NCBI GenBank assembly: GCA_963662175.1
Contig: OY759225.1
Span: 1,860,001 to 1,924,000, forward strand
Length of the DNA: 64,000 nucleotides
Direction: 5' to 3'
Source: Aradus depressus
Taxonomy: Eukaryota; Arthropoda; Insecta; Hemiptera; Aradidae
The position numbers and the translations under genes are program-made. The notes beneath the pieces are model-generated. The model saw only the letters and a list, made by a program, of their open reading frames with translations. It ran no database searches and was not told the DNA's origin. This document shows, in pieces, positions 34,440 to 44,579 of this stretch; position 1 is the first letter of the stretch; the number at the start of each line of letters is the position of its first letter.

Positions 34440-34993
34440 AGTTTCACATCAAAAAGTACTTCCCCAGGACGAATTAATCAATTAGCTTTTCGCTCCCCCA
34501 CTAAAACCAATTTATCGTGTGCTAATATTCAACAAAATTGACTTATATAGTGGATCCTAAATCCTCATACTAAAATTTGTGTCGATAAATTCATTACATC
34601 CGCAGTTATTAGGATTTTTGAATCGAGCCCCCTCCCCTTAGGCCGATATCGCTGAAACTTGACAGGTTATGTCCTCAATGGGTTTTGATGTCAAATATGA
34701 AATTTCATGACGATACGTTCATTATATCGGCAGTTATTTAAAGTTTTTGAGTTAAGCCTCTCCCCTAATCAATCCCTTTAGTTGCTTTGGCTGAAATTCA
34801 ATATGTGGCGTCGTTAAAGGGTTCTGGGTTCACATATAAATCTCATGTTGCTACATTCATTCTATCGTGTTCACAGAGCGAATTTTTTTTTCACATTTGG
34901 AATCTGGAGGTGGAAAAACATGAAATTCCGTTGAAAATTTCCCATCGAATTGTTGACCGATTATAAAACTTCTCCCATACTTTGAGATGGGGA
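34440..34993 (-). repeat. Rep-D copy, complete, three to four units
   Basis: Both ends are present: AAAGTACTTCC...GAATTAATCAATTAGC on one side and GACCGATTATAAAACTTC on the other. The internal units share CGATACGTTCATTATATCGG and similar blocks. Confidence 0.75.
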
Positions 34994-35037
34994 AGTAATA
35001 TGTAATAAATAAGAAAAATAAATACATAAGAAAATAT

Positions 35038-35310
35038 CTTATAACTTTCAGCTCGAGATCCCTCAAAACATCCCTGGCTCCCTGCCAACCGCCTTCCTCC
35101 AACTTAATAGAGGCCGGGGAGGCCCAAGTGATCCTCCCGCCATCCTGATCCGCATGTATACTGCATAGCAGAGGAGGCGAACTAAGAAGGAGAGAAACTG
35201 GTCACCACCAACAATGTGAGTTAACTTATCCAGGTCTCTCGGACAGTGCCGCTTCAGGGGGAGAGGAGGGGGGTCATCTGTGGGGGAGCGGCAGAACAAG
35301 AGTCGAGCGA
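35038..35310 (-). other. GC-rich exon-like island, possible exon(s) of an unknown gene
   Basis: On the minus strand a frame reads HADQDGGRITWASPASIKLE and EGGWQGARDVLRDLELK after an acceptor TCTGCTATGCAG at 35161. A further open stretch upstream (SPTDDPPPLPLKRHCPRDLD) could join it through a ~70-base intron (GTTAAC...GCAG) in phase. The donor after LELK (GTTATA) is weak. Position and strand would allow it to be an upstream exon of the GALNT gene, and GGW-G-RD vaguely recalls the family's GG...G.DPY stretch, but the match is poor. I cannot assign it. Confidence 0.3.
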
Positions 35311-35519
35311 AAAGTTAGCAAGGAATGAAAGGTTGTAGAGGAATTTCAAGAAGGACTTGATAAGGTAAATAACAAATTAAATTTTCAGGTCGTTACTGAG
35401 GTTTACCTGAGGTTGGAAACATAAAGATTCGTGAGAGCCGAGGACTTCGGCTTGAAAAAAGTGGGTACGCTTCATGTTAGATAGGTTGAAAAAATTTTTA
35501 AAAAAACTTGCGAATAAGC

Positions 35520-35642
35520 AGCAATGGCCTTCAATCAACTCGCATCATCTAAATCAGCTGCAATGGACTTCAATCAACTCGCATCATCTAAATCAGCTGC
35601 AATGGACTTCAATCAACTCGCATCATCTAAATCAGCTGCAAT
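35520..35642 (+). repeat. 39-bp tandem repeat, three copies
   Basis: CAATGGACTTCAATCAACTC plus 19 bases occurs three times; the first differs at one base. Confidence 0.92.
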
Positions 35643-36215
35643 AATCCTCATTTATCCTCAATTATATTGATAAATGCATTACAACCGCTGTTATTTATTT
35701 TGTGTTCCCTTCTTCGGAAACAGACTAAAAGTTGACGTTAACCCGGGCTTGATTGGGTCTCTTTGTCCCTTCTGTTGAACATAAACAATGGAAGTTAGGA
35801 AATTGTATCAACATTAGTTTGACGACATTAATTACAACGGCAGAAGTTGCAAAACAAAAACTTGAACAATGAGAAATAATAATTAGATTCTGTTAGTTTT
35901 CTCTTTTAGTATTCGGAAGGAAGTCTGTCAGATTTAGTTCTGTTATTCTTTTGGGGAGCCTCCCCCCCTGCCGACCCGGACAAAAACTTCGAAGGGAGTT
36001 TTTCGAAGCGACCAAACAACATCGTGCTTGGAAATTCAAAGAGGAAACATAATGTTGAAGCAGGAGATGCGGGATTCGCAACAAGAATACGTAAATACAC
36101 ACCCAAGTCGGGCTAATGTTGGAAACAACTTTTCAGAACCTGGAACTGGAGAATAGTTGACAATCCGTCCAAGTTGGGCCGAAGGGGCTGCTGTGAAAGG
36201 AAATAAAAAGAAAGG

Positions 36216-36217
<2 letters not shown>

Positions 36218-36250
<33 letters not shown>
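36218..36250 (+). repeat. Poly-G tract (about 33 G)
   Basis: The longest G run of the window, just outside the mariner end. Confidence 0.85.
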
Positions 36251-36251
<1 letters not shown>

Positions 36252-36283
36252 GGACATGTCTCGCTCACTTTCCATCCTGAATA

Positions 36284-36860
36284 CGAGGTGTGTTCAAAAA
36301 ATAACGGGAATTTTCGGTTTTTGAAAAGAATTTTATTTATTCGTCTACATCGATGTTATCCCCTTTAAAATAGACCCCATTAGATATTATTCACTTATGC
36401 CAGCGCTTCTTCCAATCCCCGAAACACTTCTGGAACTCGATTTTTATCGGATAGCATTTAGCTCTCTCAGCGATGCGCTTTTAATCTCATCTATGCTTGT
36501 GAAATGACGGCCCTTTAAGGTTCTCTTTATAGTTGGGAACAGAAAAAAGTCACAGGAGCCATGTCTAGCGAATATGGAGGCTGGGGCATCATTACAGTGT
36601 TGTTTTTGGCCAAAAATTCAAGAACAAGCAATGAAGTGTGAGCATGTGCATTATCCTGGTGCAAAAGCCATGAATTGTTTCGCCACAAATCCGGGCGTTT
36701 TTTTTTGGATTGCTTCACGCAAACGGCGTTGCACTTGTAGGTAGTACTCCATATCGATAGTTTGACCAAATATGCCGTTTTTAGATTTTCCAAGTTCATA
36801 ATCGTAATCAGCGACCCCAAAAACCCCCGAGTACGAATTCTCCATTAATTTTGACAACTT
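36284..36860 (-). pseudogene. Mariner transposase remnant, 5'-truncated and frameshifted
   Basis: On the minus strand come IFGQTIDMEYYLQVQRRLRE, then (another frame) WLLHQDNAHAH with the second catalytic Asp, PPYSLDMAP with the third, and the tail LKGPSFH and FQKCFGDWKKRWHK. The usual order of Tc1/mariner D,D34D transposases is clear. At least one frameshift (about 36700) and stops near 36450-36480 break it. The 3' terminal repeat GAGGTGTGTTCAAAAAATAA starts at 36285 after a TA target. The N-terminal DNA-binding half is gone. Confidence 0.85.
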
Positions 36861-37028
36861 CGAATATTATTTATTCATTAAATTTGTTAATTCTAAATTA
36901 TTTAAACTCCGATTACAACAATTAAAAATGATTTGCGCAACTTTGGATGTTGTGCATTCTTATTATATGATCTTTCTAAAGGGGATGCAAAAAGGTTTCA
37001 TTAAAAAACTTCCTTGCTCAACGAGATT

Positions 37029-37033
37029 CATAA
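37029..37033 (+). repeat. Target-site duplication of the copia element (left)
   Basis: CATAA lies directly before the 5' LTR and again directly after the 3' LTR at 41402-41406. Confidence 0.9.
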
Positions 37034-37190
37034 TGTTGAGATGGCAATATCACTGTTAATATAAAAGTCACATGTTTATAAAAAAGTATAAAATGTTCAG
37101 TTCAATATTACAGTTAATAAAAATGAAACATAGTTCCCAATAGTTTGTCCTAGTATTTTCTTATCCTATTTTCATGTAATAAATTTAATA
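37034..37190 (+). repeat. 5' LTR of copia element (157 bp)
   Basis: It starts TGTTGAGATGGCAATATC and ends AATAAATTTAATA. The end is TA rather than the common CA. The boundary was set from the target-site duplication and the match with the 3' LTR. It should hold the promoter and polyadenylation signals. Confidence 0.95.
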
Positions 37191-37208
37191 GGGTTATGGG
37201 CCCAGTTC
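37191..37208 (+). other. tRNA primer-binding site
   Basis: GGGTTATGGGCCCAGTTC lies directly after the 5' LTR. The block GGTTATGGGCCCAG is like the site of Drosophila copia, which primes with a fragment of initiator methionine tRNA. Confidence 0.8.
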
Positions 37209-37260
37209 GTCAAGATCATTGAAGATTAAAAAATAGGTAAGAGTAAAAGTAAAAATATAA

Positions 37261-40200
37261 ATGGCAACGAAAGAAAAGTACTACAACCTTACGCCATTTG
37301 CTGGTGAAAACTTTAGTGCTTGGGCATTTCGTATAAAAAGTATTTTGAAGGAAAATGGCATAGAAAAAGCAATCGAAGATGAAACCTATATAACGGTGGC
37401 AGCAAATGCAAAAATGGAAGCAAAAGCACAAGCCATAATTATTGGGGGCGTGGCAGATAGCCACTTGGAATATCTGAAGGATAAAGCTAGTGCTTATTTA
37501 ATGTATAAAAATCTGGAAGACAATTTCGTGAAGAAAAGTGTGCGAGGACAATTGTTTATTAGAAGAAAGTTGAGTGAAATTAAATATAACGAAAACAGCC
37601 CATTATTAAATCATCTTGTTAAGTTAGAAGAGTTATTCGGTCAATTAAAAGATGCAAATGCTGACATAAAAGAAGAAGAAAGAGTAAGCTACATTTTACT
37701 ATCAATGCCTAAATCATATGAGGCAGTGATTACAGCACTAGAAACGGTGGAAAGTTTAAAGGTGGATTTTGTGAAAGACAGACTATTGGGTGAAGAAGAA
37801 AAACGAAAGAAATCAATGGGAGGAAATCAAGATGTCGATTATGCATTCTTGTGCTACGGATGTGGTAAACCAGGTCATAAGAAATGGCAATGTCGTCATC
37901 GACGACAGAATTATCAAGGACAAGGTAGTAGCTATGGTTTTACGAAATATAGACAAGAAAATTTTCATACACAAGGAGACAACGGTGGAAATAGATACCA
38001 ATACAACCGAGGAAGAGGTCGCAGTCAACAAGAGCATCGAGGAAGAGGACAGGGAAGAGAGTCTCACATGCTGGAAGATCTACATGATGACGCGATATAC
38101 GTATGTGAAAGAGAGGTGCTTAAGTGTGAAAATCAAAACAAGGAAAGCGTTGTGTGGTGTATGGATTCTGGGTGTACTGACCACCTGATAAACACAAAAG
38201 AGTGGTTTATTGACTATATCGAATTGACAAAGCCGAGACAAATAGCAGTGGCCAAGAACGGAATGAGTCTCAAAGCAACAGGTATCGGAAATCTCAAATT
38301 GTATAGTATGATAGGTAGGAAAAAGCAAGTGTGTACGATAACAGATGTGTATTATGTACCGGAACTGAGGAAAAATTTACTTTCTGTATCTAAAATTGAA
38401 GAGAAAGGTTTTCAAATAGTATTTTCTAGGGGTAAGGTAAAAGTATTTAAGAACAATATATTAACAATGATAGGAGATAAAGAAGGTAGTCTATATATTG
38501 TTGAGACATTTTGTGATATGTTAAACTGCAATTATTCATCAAAGAATGAACAAAATTTAATAAATTTATGGCATAGACGGTTCGGTCACTTAGGGCTAAA
38601 TAATTTAAAAATACTGATACAAAGAAATCTGGTTAAAGGTATGAGTGAAATTGAAAATATGAGAATTGAGAGTACGTTATGTGAGCCCTGTACCTTAGGG
38701 AAAATGACGAAATTACCATTCAACAGGAAAGGGTATAGAGCGACTAAACCGCTAGAGTTAGTACATACAGATGTTTGCGGACCAATAACACCCGAGACAT
38801 GGGACGGCAATAAGTATTTTATAACATTTATAGATGACTACACCCATTTTGTTGTCGTGTACCTAATGAAAAGCAAATCGGAAGTGTTCGATAAATTTAA
38901 AAAATTTTATTATTATGCAACACGACATTTTAATATTAATTTGTTAAAACTAAAGTCAGACAATGGTAGAGAATATCTGTCAAGTGAATTTTTGAAATTT
39001 TGTGAAGTGAGTGGAATAAGGTTACTACACACTGTAGCATATAATCCTGAAATGAATGGTGTAGCCGAAAGACTTAACAGAACATTAATGGATAAAGCGA
39101 GAACCATAATGATTGAATCAAACGTGCGAAAGGAATTTTGGGGAGAGGCGGTACTCTACTCAAACTACGCAACGAATAGAAGTCCAGTATCAGGAAGAGA
39201 AGTAACTGCTAGTGAAATGTGGGAAGGCAGAAAACCTGATGTATCAAACATGCGAGTTTTTGGTAGTGTTGCATATAATCACGTACCTAAAGAATGGAGA
39301 AAGAAACTAGACAATAAAGGGAAGAAAATGATAATGATGGGTTACTGTCAAGGAGGATATAGACTATGGGATGATGAAAACTATAAGATAGTGAGTGCAA
39401 GAAACGTAATATTCGATGAACGACCAAAAGTTAAAGGAGAGATGGTTTATATACCGGCTATTGAAGATAGATCTATCGATAAAGAACCTGAAGTTAAAGA
39501 GAAAAATAAAGAACCAGAAAAAGAAACTAGGGTAATTCCTAAAATAATAATTAAAGATCAAGACCAGACTGAAGATGATAATAGTCAGAAAAGAGCAATA
39601 CAAGGTCAAGATTCAGGAAGAGTAAAGAGGAATGTTCAAAAACCTCAATGGCAAAAGGATTTCGCAATGGACATGAGCTACGAAGAGCAGAATGAATCAT
39701 TATATGCTCTATTGGGAAGCCTAACTGATGTACCTAAAAACTATGAAGACATTGAAGAAAGAAAAGATAAAAAACTATGGAAAGAAGAAATAAAAGTATT
39801 AAAAGAAAGTGAGACATGGATAACAGTTGCAGCTCCTGAAAACATTAAGTTGATAGACTGTAAATGGGTATTTGCAAGGAAAGAAGTGAAAGACAAAGAG
39901 GTGTACAAAGCGCGAATAGTAGTAAGGGGCTTTCAACAAGAAGATAATTTTAGTGAAGTGTATTCTCCAGTACTAAGACTTCAAACGTTAAGAATATTGT
40001 TATCGGTAGCGTGTGAAAGAAATTACTATATACATCAAATGGATGTAAAGGGAGCATTTTTATACGGTAGAATTGACGAAGAAGTATACTTGAAACCACC
40101 TGAAGGTGTGACTGTTGAAAATGGGCATGTGCTAAAATTAACAAAGTCATTGTATGGGTTAAGGAAATCACCAAAATATTGGTATGAATGTTTTAATACG

Positions 40201-41250
40201 ACCATTACTGAATATGGGTTCGAAAGATCAGATAATGATTATTGTATGTATAAAAACGGAGACTTGTATTTATTATTGTACGTTGATGATTTGTTGATCT
40301 TAGGAAGTAACTTGAAAGAAATACATTTAGTAAAAGAATTTTTGTCATCAAAATTTAGAATGAAAGATATGGGCCATGAAAATTTAACATACTTAGGCAT
40401 TGCAATAACTAAAAGGTCTGATAGTATTGTCATTGATCAGACTAAATATTTAAAAGGTGTGTTAAAGAAATTTGGAATGAATGACTGTAAGGAGTGTGAT
40501 ACTCCTATGGATGCTAATTTTAAAATGGATGAGTCATGTACAATTAATCAGAATTATGAAAAAGAATGTAGATCGATGATAGGATCTCTAATGTATGCGA
40601 CTGTTGGTTCAAGACCTGATTTAGCAACTTCCGTTTATTACTTAAGTCGATTTCAGTCAAAACCGACCAAAGAATTGTGGTTAGCACTTAGACGAATTAT
40701 GAGATATGTTAAACATACGGTAGGCTATGCTTTAGTGTATACGAAGTGTAATAAGAGTGCGCCGTTGATAGGATATGCCGATGCCGATTGGGCTCGAGAC
40801 TGGGATAGGAAATCAACGACGGGCTATTTGTTTAAAGTATATAATAATACAGTAGTTTGGAAATCACAAAAACAGGCAACAGTAGCTTTAAGTACAACAG
40901 AAGCTGAATTCGTATCTTTGTGTGAAGCAACTGCTGAAGCCTGCTGGATTAAAAAATTATTAGAAGAATTATCAATTAATGTCAAGAGTGTTAAAATTTT
41001 CGAAGATAATCAGAGTACAATATATGCTGTTAAAAATCCAGATCAGAAACGCTTAAAACATATGGATGTTAAATTTAAATTTGTGAAACAGATGGCAGAA
41101 GATAAGGTGATTGAAGTTGAACATTTGTGTACTGAAAAACAGTTAGCTGATGTGCTAACTAAACCATTATGCAAGAAACGATTTCTATTTTTTGTTAATC
41201 AATTAGGTTTGATAAATTTCACAAACAGTGATATTGAGGAAGAGTGTTGA
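37261..41250 (+). CDS. Copia Gag-Pol polyprotein, 1329 residues, intact
   Basis: One frame codes for all proteins. Residues 1 to about 190 are Gag of the copia type (YYNLTPFAGENFSAWAFRIK). A zinc knuckle follows at 198-211 (CYGCGKPGHKKWQC). The aspartic protease has MDSGCTDH with Asp302. The pre-integrase zinc motif is at about 438-480 (LWHRRFGHLG). Integrase has the triad Asp504, Asp567 and Glu603. Reverse transcriptase has Asp928 in MDVKGAFLYG and YVDD at 1007-1010. RNase H starts with GYADADWARDWDRKSTTGYL (Asp1174). The stop TGA lies in the 3' LTR. The ATG at 37261 is the first in frame, 70 bases past the 5' LTR. How the element makes more Gag than Pol is not visible; Drosophila copia does it by splicing. 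Confidence 0.97.
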   Translation: MATKEKYYNLTPFAGENFSAWAFRIKSILKENGIEKAIEDETYITVAANAKMEAKAQAIIIGGVADSHLEYLKDKASAYLMYKNLEDNFVKKSVRGQLFIRRKLSEIKYNENSPLLNHLVKLEELFGQLKDANADIKEEERVSYILLSMPKSYEAVITALETVESLKVDFVKDRLLGEEEKRKKSMGGNQDVDYAFLCYGCGKPGHKKWQCRHRRQNYQGQGSSYGFTKYRQENFHTQGDNGGNRYQYNRGRGRSQQEHRGRGQGRESHMLEDLHDDAIYVCEREVLKCENQNKESVVWCMDSGCTDHLINTKEWFIDYIELTKPRQIAVAKNGMSLKATGIGNLKLYSMIGRKKQVCTITDVYYVPELRKNLLSVSKIEEKGFQIVFSRGKVKVFKNNILTMIGDKEGSLYIVETFCDMLNCNYSSKNEQNLINLWHRRFGHLGLNNLKILIQRNLVKGMSEIENMRIESTLCEPCTLGKMTKLPFNRKGYRATKPLELVHTDVCGPITPETWDGNKYFITFIDDYTHFVVVYLMKSKSEVFDKFKKFYYYATRHFNINLLKLKSDNGREYLSSEFLKFCEVSGIRLLHTVAYNPEMNGVAERLNRTLMDKARTIMIESNVRKEFWGEAVLYSNYATNRSPVSGREVTASEMWEGRKPDVSNMRVFGSVAYNHVPKEWRKKLDNKGKKMIMMGYCQGGYRLWDDENYKIVSARNVIFDERPKVKGEMVYIPAIEDRSIDKEPEVKEKNKEPEKETRVIPKIIIKDQDQTEDDNSQKRAIQGQDSGRVKRNVQKPQWQKDFAMDMSYEEQNESLYALLGSLTDVPKNYEDIEERKDKKLWKEEIKVLKESETWITVAAPENIKLIDCKWVFARKEVKDKEVYKARIVVRGFQQEDNFSEVYSPVLRLQTLRILLSVACERNYYIHQMDVKGAFLYGRIDEEVYLKPPEGVTVENGHVLKLTKSLYGLRKSPKYWYECFNTTITEYGFERSDNDYCMYKNGDLYLLLYVDDLLILGSNLKEIHLVKEFLSSKFRMKDMGHENLTYLGIAITKRSDSIVIDQTKYLKGVLKKFGMNDCKECDTPMDANFKMDESCTINQNYEKECRSMIGSLMYATVGSRPDLATSVYYLSRFQSKPTKELWLALRRIMRYVKHTVGYALVYTKCNKSAPLIGYADADWARDWDRKSTTGYLFKVYNNTVVWKSQKQATVALSTTEAEFVSLCEATAEACWIKKLLEELSINVKSVKIFEDNQSTIYAVKNPDQKRLKHMDVKFKFVKQMAEDKVIEVEHLCTEKQLADVLTKPLCKKRFLFFVNQLGLINFTNSDIEEEC
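41236..41244 (+). other. Polypurine tract, inside the coding frame
   Basis: GAGGAAGAG lies directly before the 3' LTR and would prime plus-strand DNA. It is translated as the last residues (EEE) of the polyprotein. Confidence 0.75.
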
Positions 41251-41401
41251 GATGGCAATATCACTGTTAATATAAAAGTCACATGTTTATAAAAAAGTAT
41301 AAAATGTTCAGTTCAATATTACAGTTAATAAAAATGAAACATAGTTCCCAATAGTTTGTCCTAGTATTTTCTTATCCTATTTTCATGTAATAAATTTAAT
41401 A
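41245..41401 (+). repeat. 3' LTR of copia element (157 bp)
   Basis: By eye it is the same as the 5' LTR over its whole length. The polyprotein stop codon is bases 4-6. Confidence 0.95.
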
Positions 41402-41406
41402 CATAA
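41402..41406 (+). repeat. Target-site duplication of the copia element (right)
   Basis: CATAA, as on the left side. Confidence 0.9.
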
Positions 41407-41754
41407 GTTTTCCCAAATTTCACTGAGCTAAACAGCGAACAGTTATTCGATACTTTCGCGCTGCGGAATATTCCACCGACCACTAGCTTCCTATTCCGCT
41501 ATCCTGTTCGCTGCTCCAAGTCTTCATCCTTCTCCATACTTCAACTTCACTCCTATTTCTTGCTTCTCTCCTGCATTCTGAATCTCTTTAGGAGACACTG
41601 AATTATTTATAATAGGTAGCTATAAAACAGGATTGGCATTTTATTATAGCCTTTATTGCACTCGTCGCTCTATCCTTGTTGAATAAAATATAGTTTTAGT
41701 GATTATTTTGGAACTGTTACATACTTATGTCAAAAATAACAATATCGTTACAGG

Positions 41755-42016
41755 TTCGTTCGTTATTGTGACTAATGTCCGGACTTTAACTACTAGTCAT
41801 ATCGCATACTACGAGATCGCTCTTTCGTCGCTTTGGTGGAGATGAGCTTGACTCTCCAAAAGTTTGCCCACCCTAAATTTGTATTCACCTATGGTTGCGT
41901 CTTTAACGTGTATCTGACATCGTACAGACTCGGGACCATAGCTTAACCCCCATACGAAGGTTTTTTTCGAACCCGAGATCTTGAGTAAGCATACCAGTGA
42001 GCTACCAGCGCCCTCG
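41755..42016 (-). repeat. SINE-A copy, diverged
   Basis: The head (GAGGGCGCTGGTAGCTCACT) and box B-like block are close to the usual form, but the middle has lost the CTGGGAGGTAAAATA segment and the tail has many changes. Confidence 0.78.
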
Positions 42017-42189
42017 TTAGCTAAAATAACTTGCTTTGTCAGTGAATTGTTCACAAATTATTTTTGTTATTTATGAAAATTTAGGGAAGTTAACTTTTAC
42101 TTCATATAATTTATTTAATATTTTATGGATTTTAACCAACAGAACTTTATACCTGTTTCTTTGTAACTAAATTATGGTTGTTTTGTAGA

Positions 42190-42226
42190 CTGCCTGATGA
42201 TGAGGGCAGCCTCGAAAGCTGGCTAA
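42190..42226 (+). ncRNA. Hammerhead-ribozyme-like motif
   Basis: CTGATGA (42194-42200), one unpaired T, helix GAGG/CCTC with loop GCAG, GAAA (42214-42217), and a possible helix III AGC/GCT with loop TG. It is followed by TAACA. Same layout as at 16281 with a different, still paired, helix II. Confidence 0.4.
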
Positions 42227-42871
42227 CAAAAATTAATAAAATTTGTGAGGGGCAGACGATATTTTATTTTACAACTTGTGAAATAATCACTTCTCACTAT
42301 CTTCATATTTACTGAAATTTGATTCCTTTTTTCCCCCTCAATTTAAACTCACGATGTTTACACATAACTTTACTTACTTATTAATTGGATTTTTTTTTTT
42401 TTTATATCTTTTCAGTGGATGTTGACAAAGATAGGTAAGCAGAAAGAAGCAATGAAAGCAAGGTACATATAGGATATAGGAAAAGGATGGAAAAGAAGAG
42501 ACACTTCACCCGAGGATAGAATCAATAGGACCCACTTGAGTCATATATTGGACCATAGTCCAGAATGGGCCCCCCCCCCCCCCCCCCCCCCGCGCCCTCA
42601 GGGCTATAGAAACATTGTATCCTGTATCGTCTTGATCCGATTTTATTTCAATTCTCTTTCTATTGTGATAAAGGAGAAGAAGGGGCGGGAGGAGCCAAAC
42701 TTTGGTTCAATCTGGTCCCTCGTCAGATGGGATGGGATATGGTCAACCATTTAGAGGATATGGTCAGCCATTTGGTGGAGGTTATGGTCTCAAGTAAACG
42801 TAGTAAAAGAAGGCTTTAGTCTCTTTTCGATGGAGCTGAATAACTGACAGGGATACATCAAATTTTTCGCT

Positions 42872-43035
42872 TGCTTACTGAGTTCAAGGTCGCGGGTTCG
42901 AAACCCGGCCGAGGCCCTTAGTATATTTTATGTGGGAGATAAAATAAACTAAAGCACGCCGTCCTTCGTATGGGACGTTAAGCGATGGTCCCGAGCCTGT
43001 ACTCGGGACCATCGCCTAAGGTACTCGGGTACTCG
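42872..43035 (+). repeat. SINE-A front half, with a rearranged end
   Basis: It runs from the anticodon-arm region (TTGCTTACTGAGTTCAAGG) to CGATGGTCCCGAGCCTGTAC. It then has an inverted short copy of CTCGGGACCATCG before the sequence changes. Confidence 0.8.
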
Positions 43036-43189
43036 TTATTCTTCAACCATTATTTGGTTTCTGAAGTCAGACCACTTAATCACGCCTTCGTCGAATTTTA
43101 AGGGTTCCGGAGATCGAAGTTATATACGTGTATAGTATTCTATGAGTTAGTATTTTGTTAACGAATGTTTGACGTCAGCCCCTCCCCTC

Positions 43190-43470
43190 CCACGGATATC
43201 CGGGAGCTATATTATTGAAACTTTGCACAACATTGAAGGGAGATGAATAGACCTAGCAAAAAATCATTAGGGCAAAACAAAATGATAAAAAAATATGTTT
43301 ATGATAAAGCCATGATGATGTTTCAGAAATTTTGAGAGGTTATTTGCTTAAAATCAAATGTATATACAATTGTTTTGTATAAATAATTAAATTTTTTTAT
43401 TTTTTCACAACTAAAGTATTCAGTACTCTAGCGGGGCACTCAGGAACTACCTACACAGTCATAGATAGCA
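43190..43470 (+). repeat. Rep-E copy
   Basis: It carries GAAACTTTGCACAACATTGA, ATACAATTGTTTTGTATA, TTTTTCACAACTAA and AGTACTCTAGC in the order seen at 32120-32590. Confidence 0.55.
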
Positions 43471-43689
43471 TCATATTTTTTTTAAATCGGCCTTTTACTA
43501 TCCGGTCAATATATGTGTGGTGATCAAGATTCGAAACATGAAATCGCCGAATTTTCACAGTGGCTTGGGTAGAAACTGTAATTATTAAATGTGCATTTAA
43601 ATTTAATAATACATCTGTGATGTATTATTAAATTTAAGATACATTAAGATTATAAAAATATGATTGAATCAATTAATATTATTTATATA

Positions 43690-44420
43690 AAAACAGCTTT
43701 TAAGAGTGAAGTAACTTAAATAGTGAAAAAATATATGAAGTCGTATTTTGTTTTAAAACGAAATGCGAACAACCAATGAGTGGAGTACAAAAGACGACGA
43801 TCAGCTGTTCTAATATAATGGAGCAGTATAAATTGTGTTGTGGAGGTGAGAAGTCTGAGGAGAGATGTAAAGGTGGACAGTCTAGTAGTGAGAGAAATGT
43901 TTTTTAGGTTTAAGGTGAGATGAACCATGTAGGAGTGAAATAACAGTGAAATGGATGCGCAAAGGTACTTTTATTTATTTATATGTACATATAAATGCCC
44001 AAAATAACATTTATATAAATAACGGCCAATAATAAAATAGAAAAAAAGACTGATATAGATTTTTTTTTAAATGTAGGTAAATAATTTGATTTTTTTTATG
44101 ATATTGATATTCTGAATTTATTTCAAATGTAGGATAAGTAAAATAAACCCAAATATTTGTTCTCTTATTCTATGCTATTTATTTTCCCTGTTAAACCAGT
44201 AAGATAATTTATACCTTTGGATTAGATTGAACATTTTTGCAAATTTAAGAAAACAATTATATGGCATCTCATTATTATATTTAAAAGAAATCCAAATTAA
44301 AAATTTGTTAAATGACATTTTTTTGAAAACGTACACTTTCTTCAAAATTGCACGTCTTGAACTTTCGATATTTCTTTAGGGCCCTTTTCGGAAACTAGGT
44401 ACTGTAAAATTCAAAATTTA
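43690..44420 (+). repeat. Rep-C copy 2
   Basis: It shares CAAATATTTGTTCTCTTATT, GAGATGTAAAGGTGGACAG and CTTTGGATTAGATTGAACAT with copy 1, and goes on to GATATTTCTTTAGGGCCC, which copy 3 also has. Confidence 0.75.
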
Positions 44421-44461
44421 GTAGAAGACCAGCTAAAATTTCAAGAGAAGAAATGTGGTAA

Positions 44462-44575
44462 TTTTATTATTTAATTATATTTAATATTTATTATTAATTG
44501 TATTTTAATTATATATTTATTTAATATTTATTATTAATTGTATTTTAATTATATATTTATTTAACATTTCAGATA
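44462..44575 (+). repeat. 56-bp direct repeat, two copies, AT-only
   Basis: TTTATTATTAATTGTATTTT with flanking A/T occurs twice. Confidence 0.8.
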
Positions 44576-44579
44576 TTTT

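Larger units (their letters stand above)
37034..41401 (+). mobile_element. Complete Ty1/copia LTR retrotransposon, 4368 bp
   Basis: Structure in order: 157-bp LTR, primer-binding site, one Gag-Pol frame, polypurine tract, 157-bp LTR, all between CATAA duplications. The two LTRs show no difference to my eye and the frame is open, so the insertion is very recent and may still be mobile. The order protease, integrase, reverse transcriptase, RNase H is that of the copia group. It inserted about 170 bp from the mariner relic. Confidence 0.97.

Noticed and set aside
35063..35299. 78-codon minus-strand ORF as a complete gene
   Set aside because: The frame continues through a probable small intron and its second half (AGGSLGPPRPLL) lies in a different frame from the more protein-like reading.
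37790..40433. Several ORFs on both strands within the copia element
   Set aside because: They are shadow frames of the 1329-codon polyprotein.
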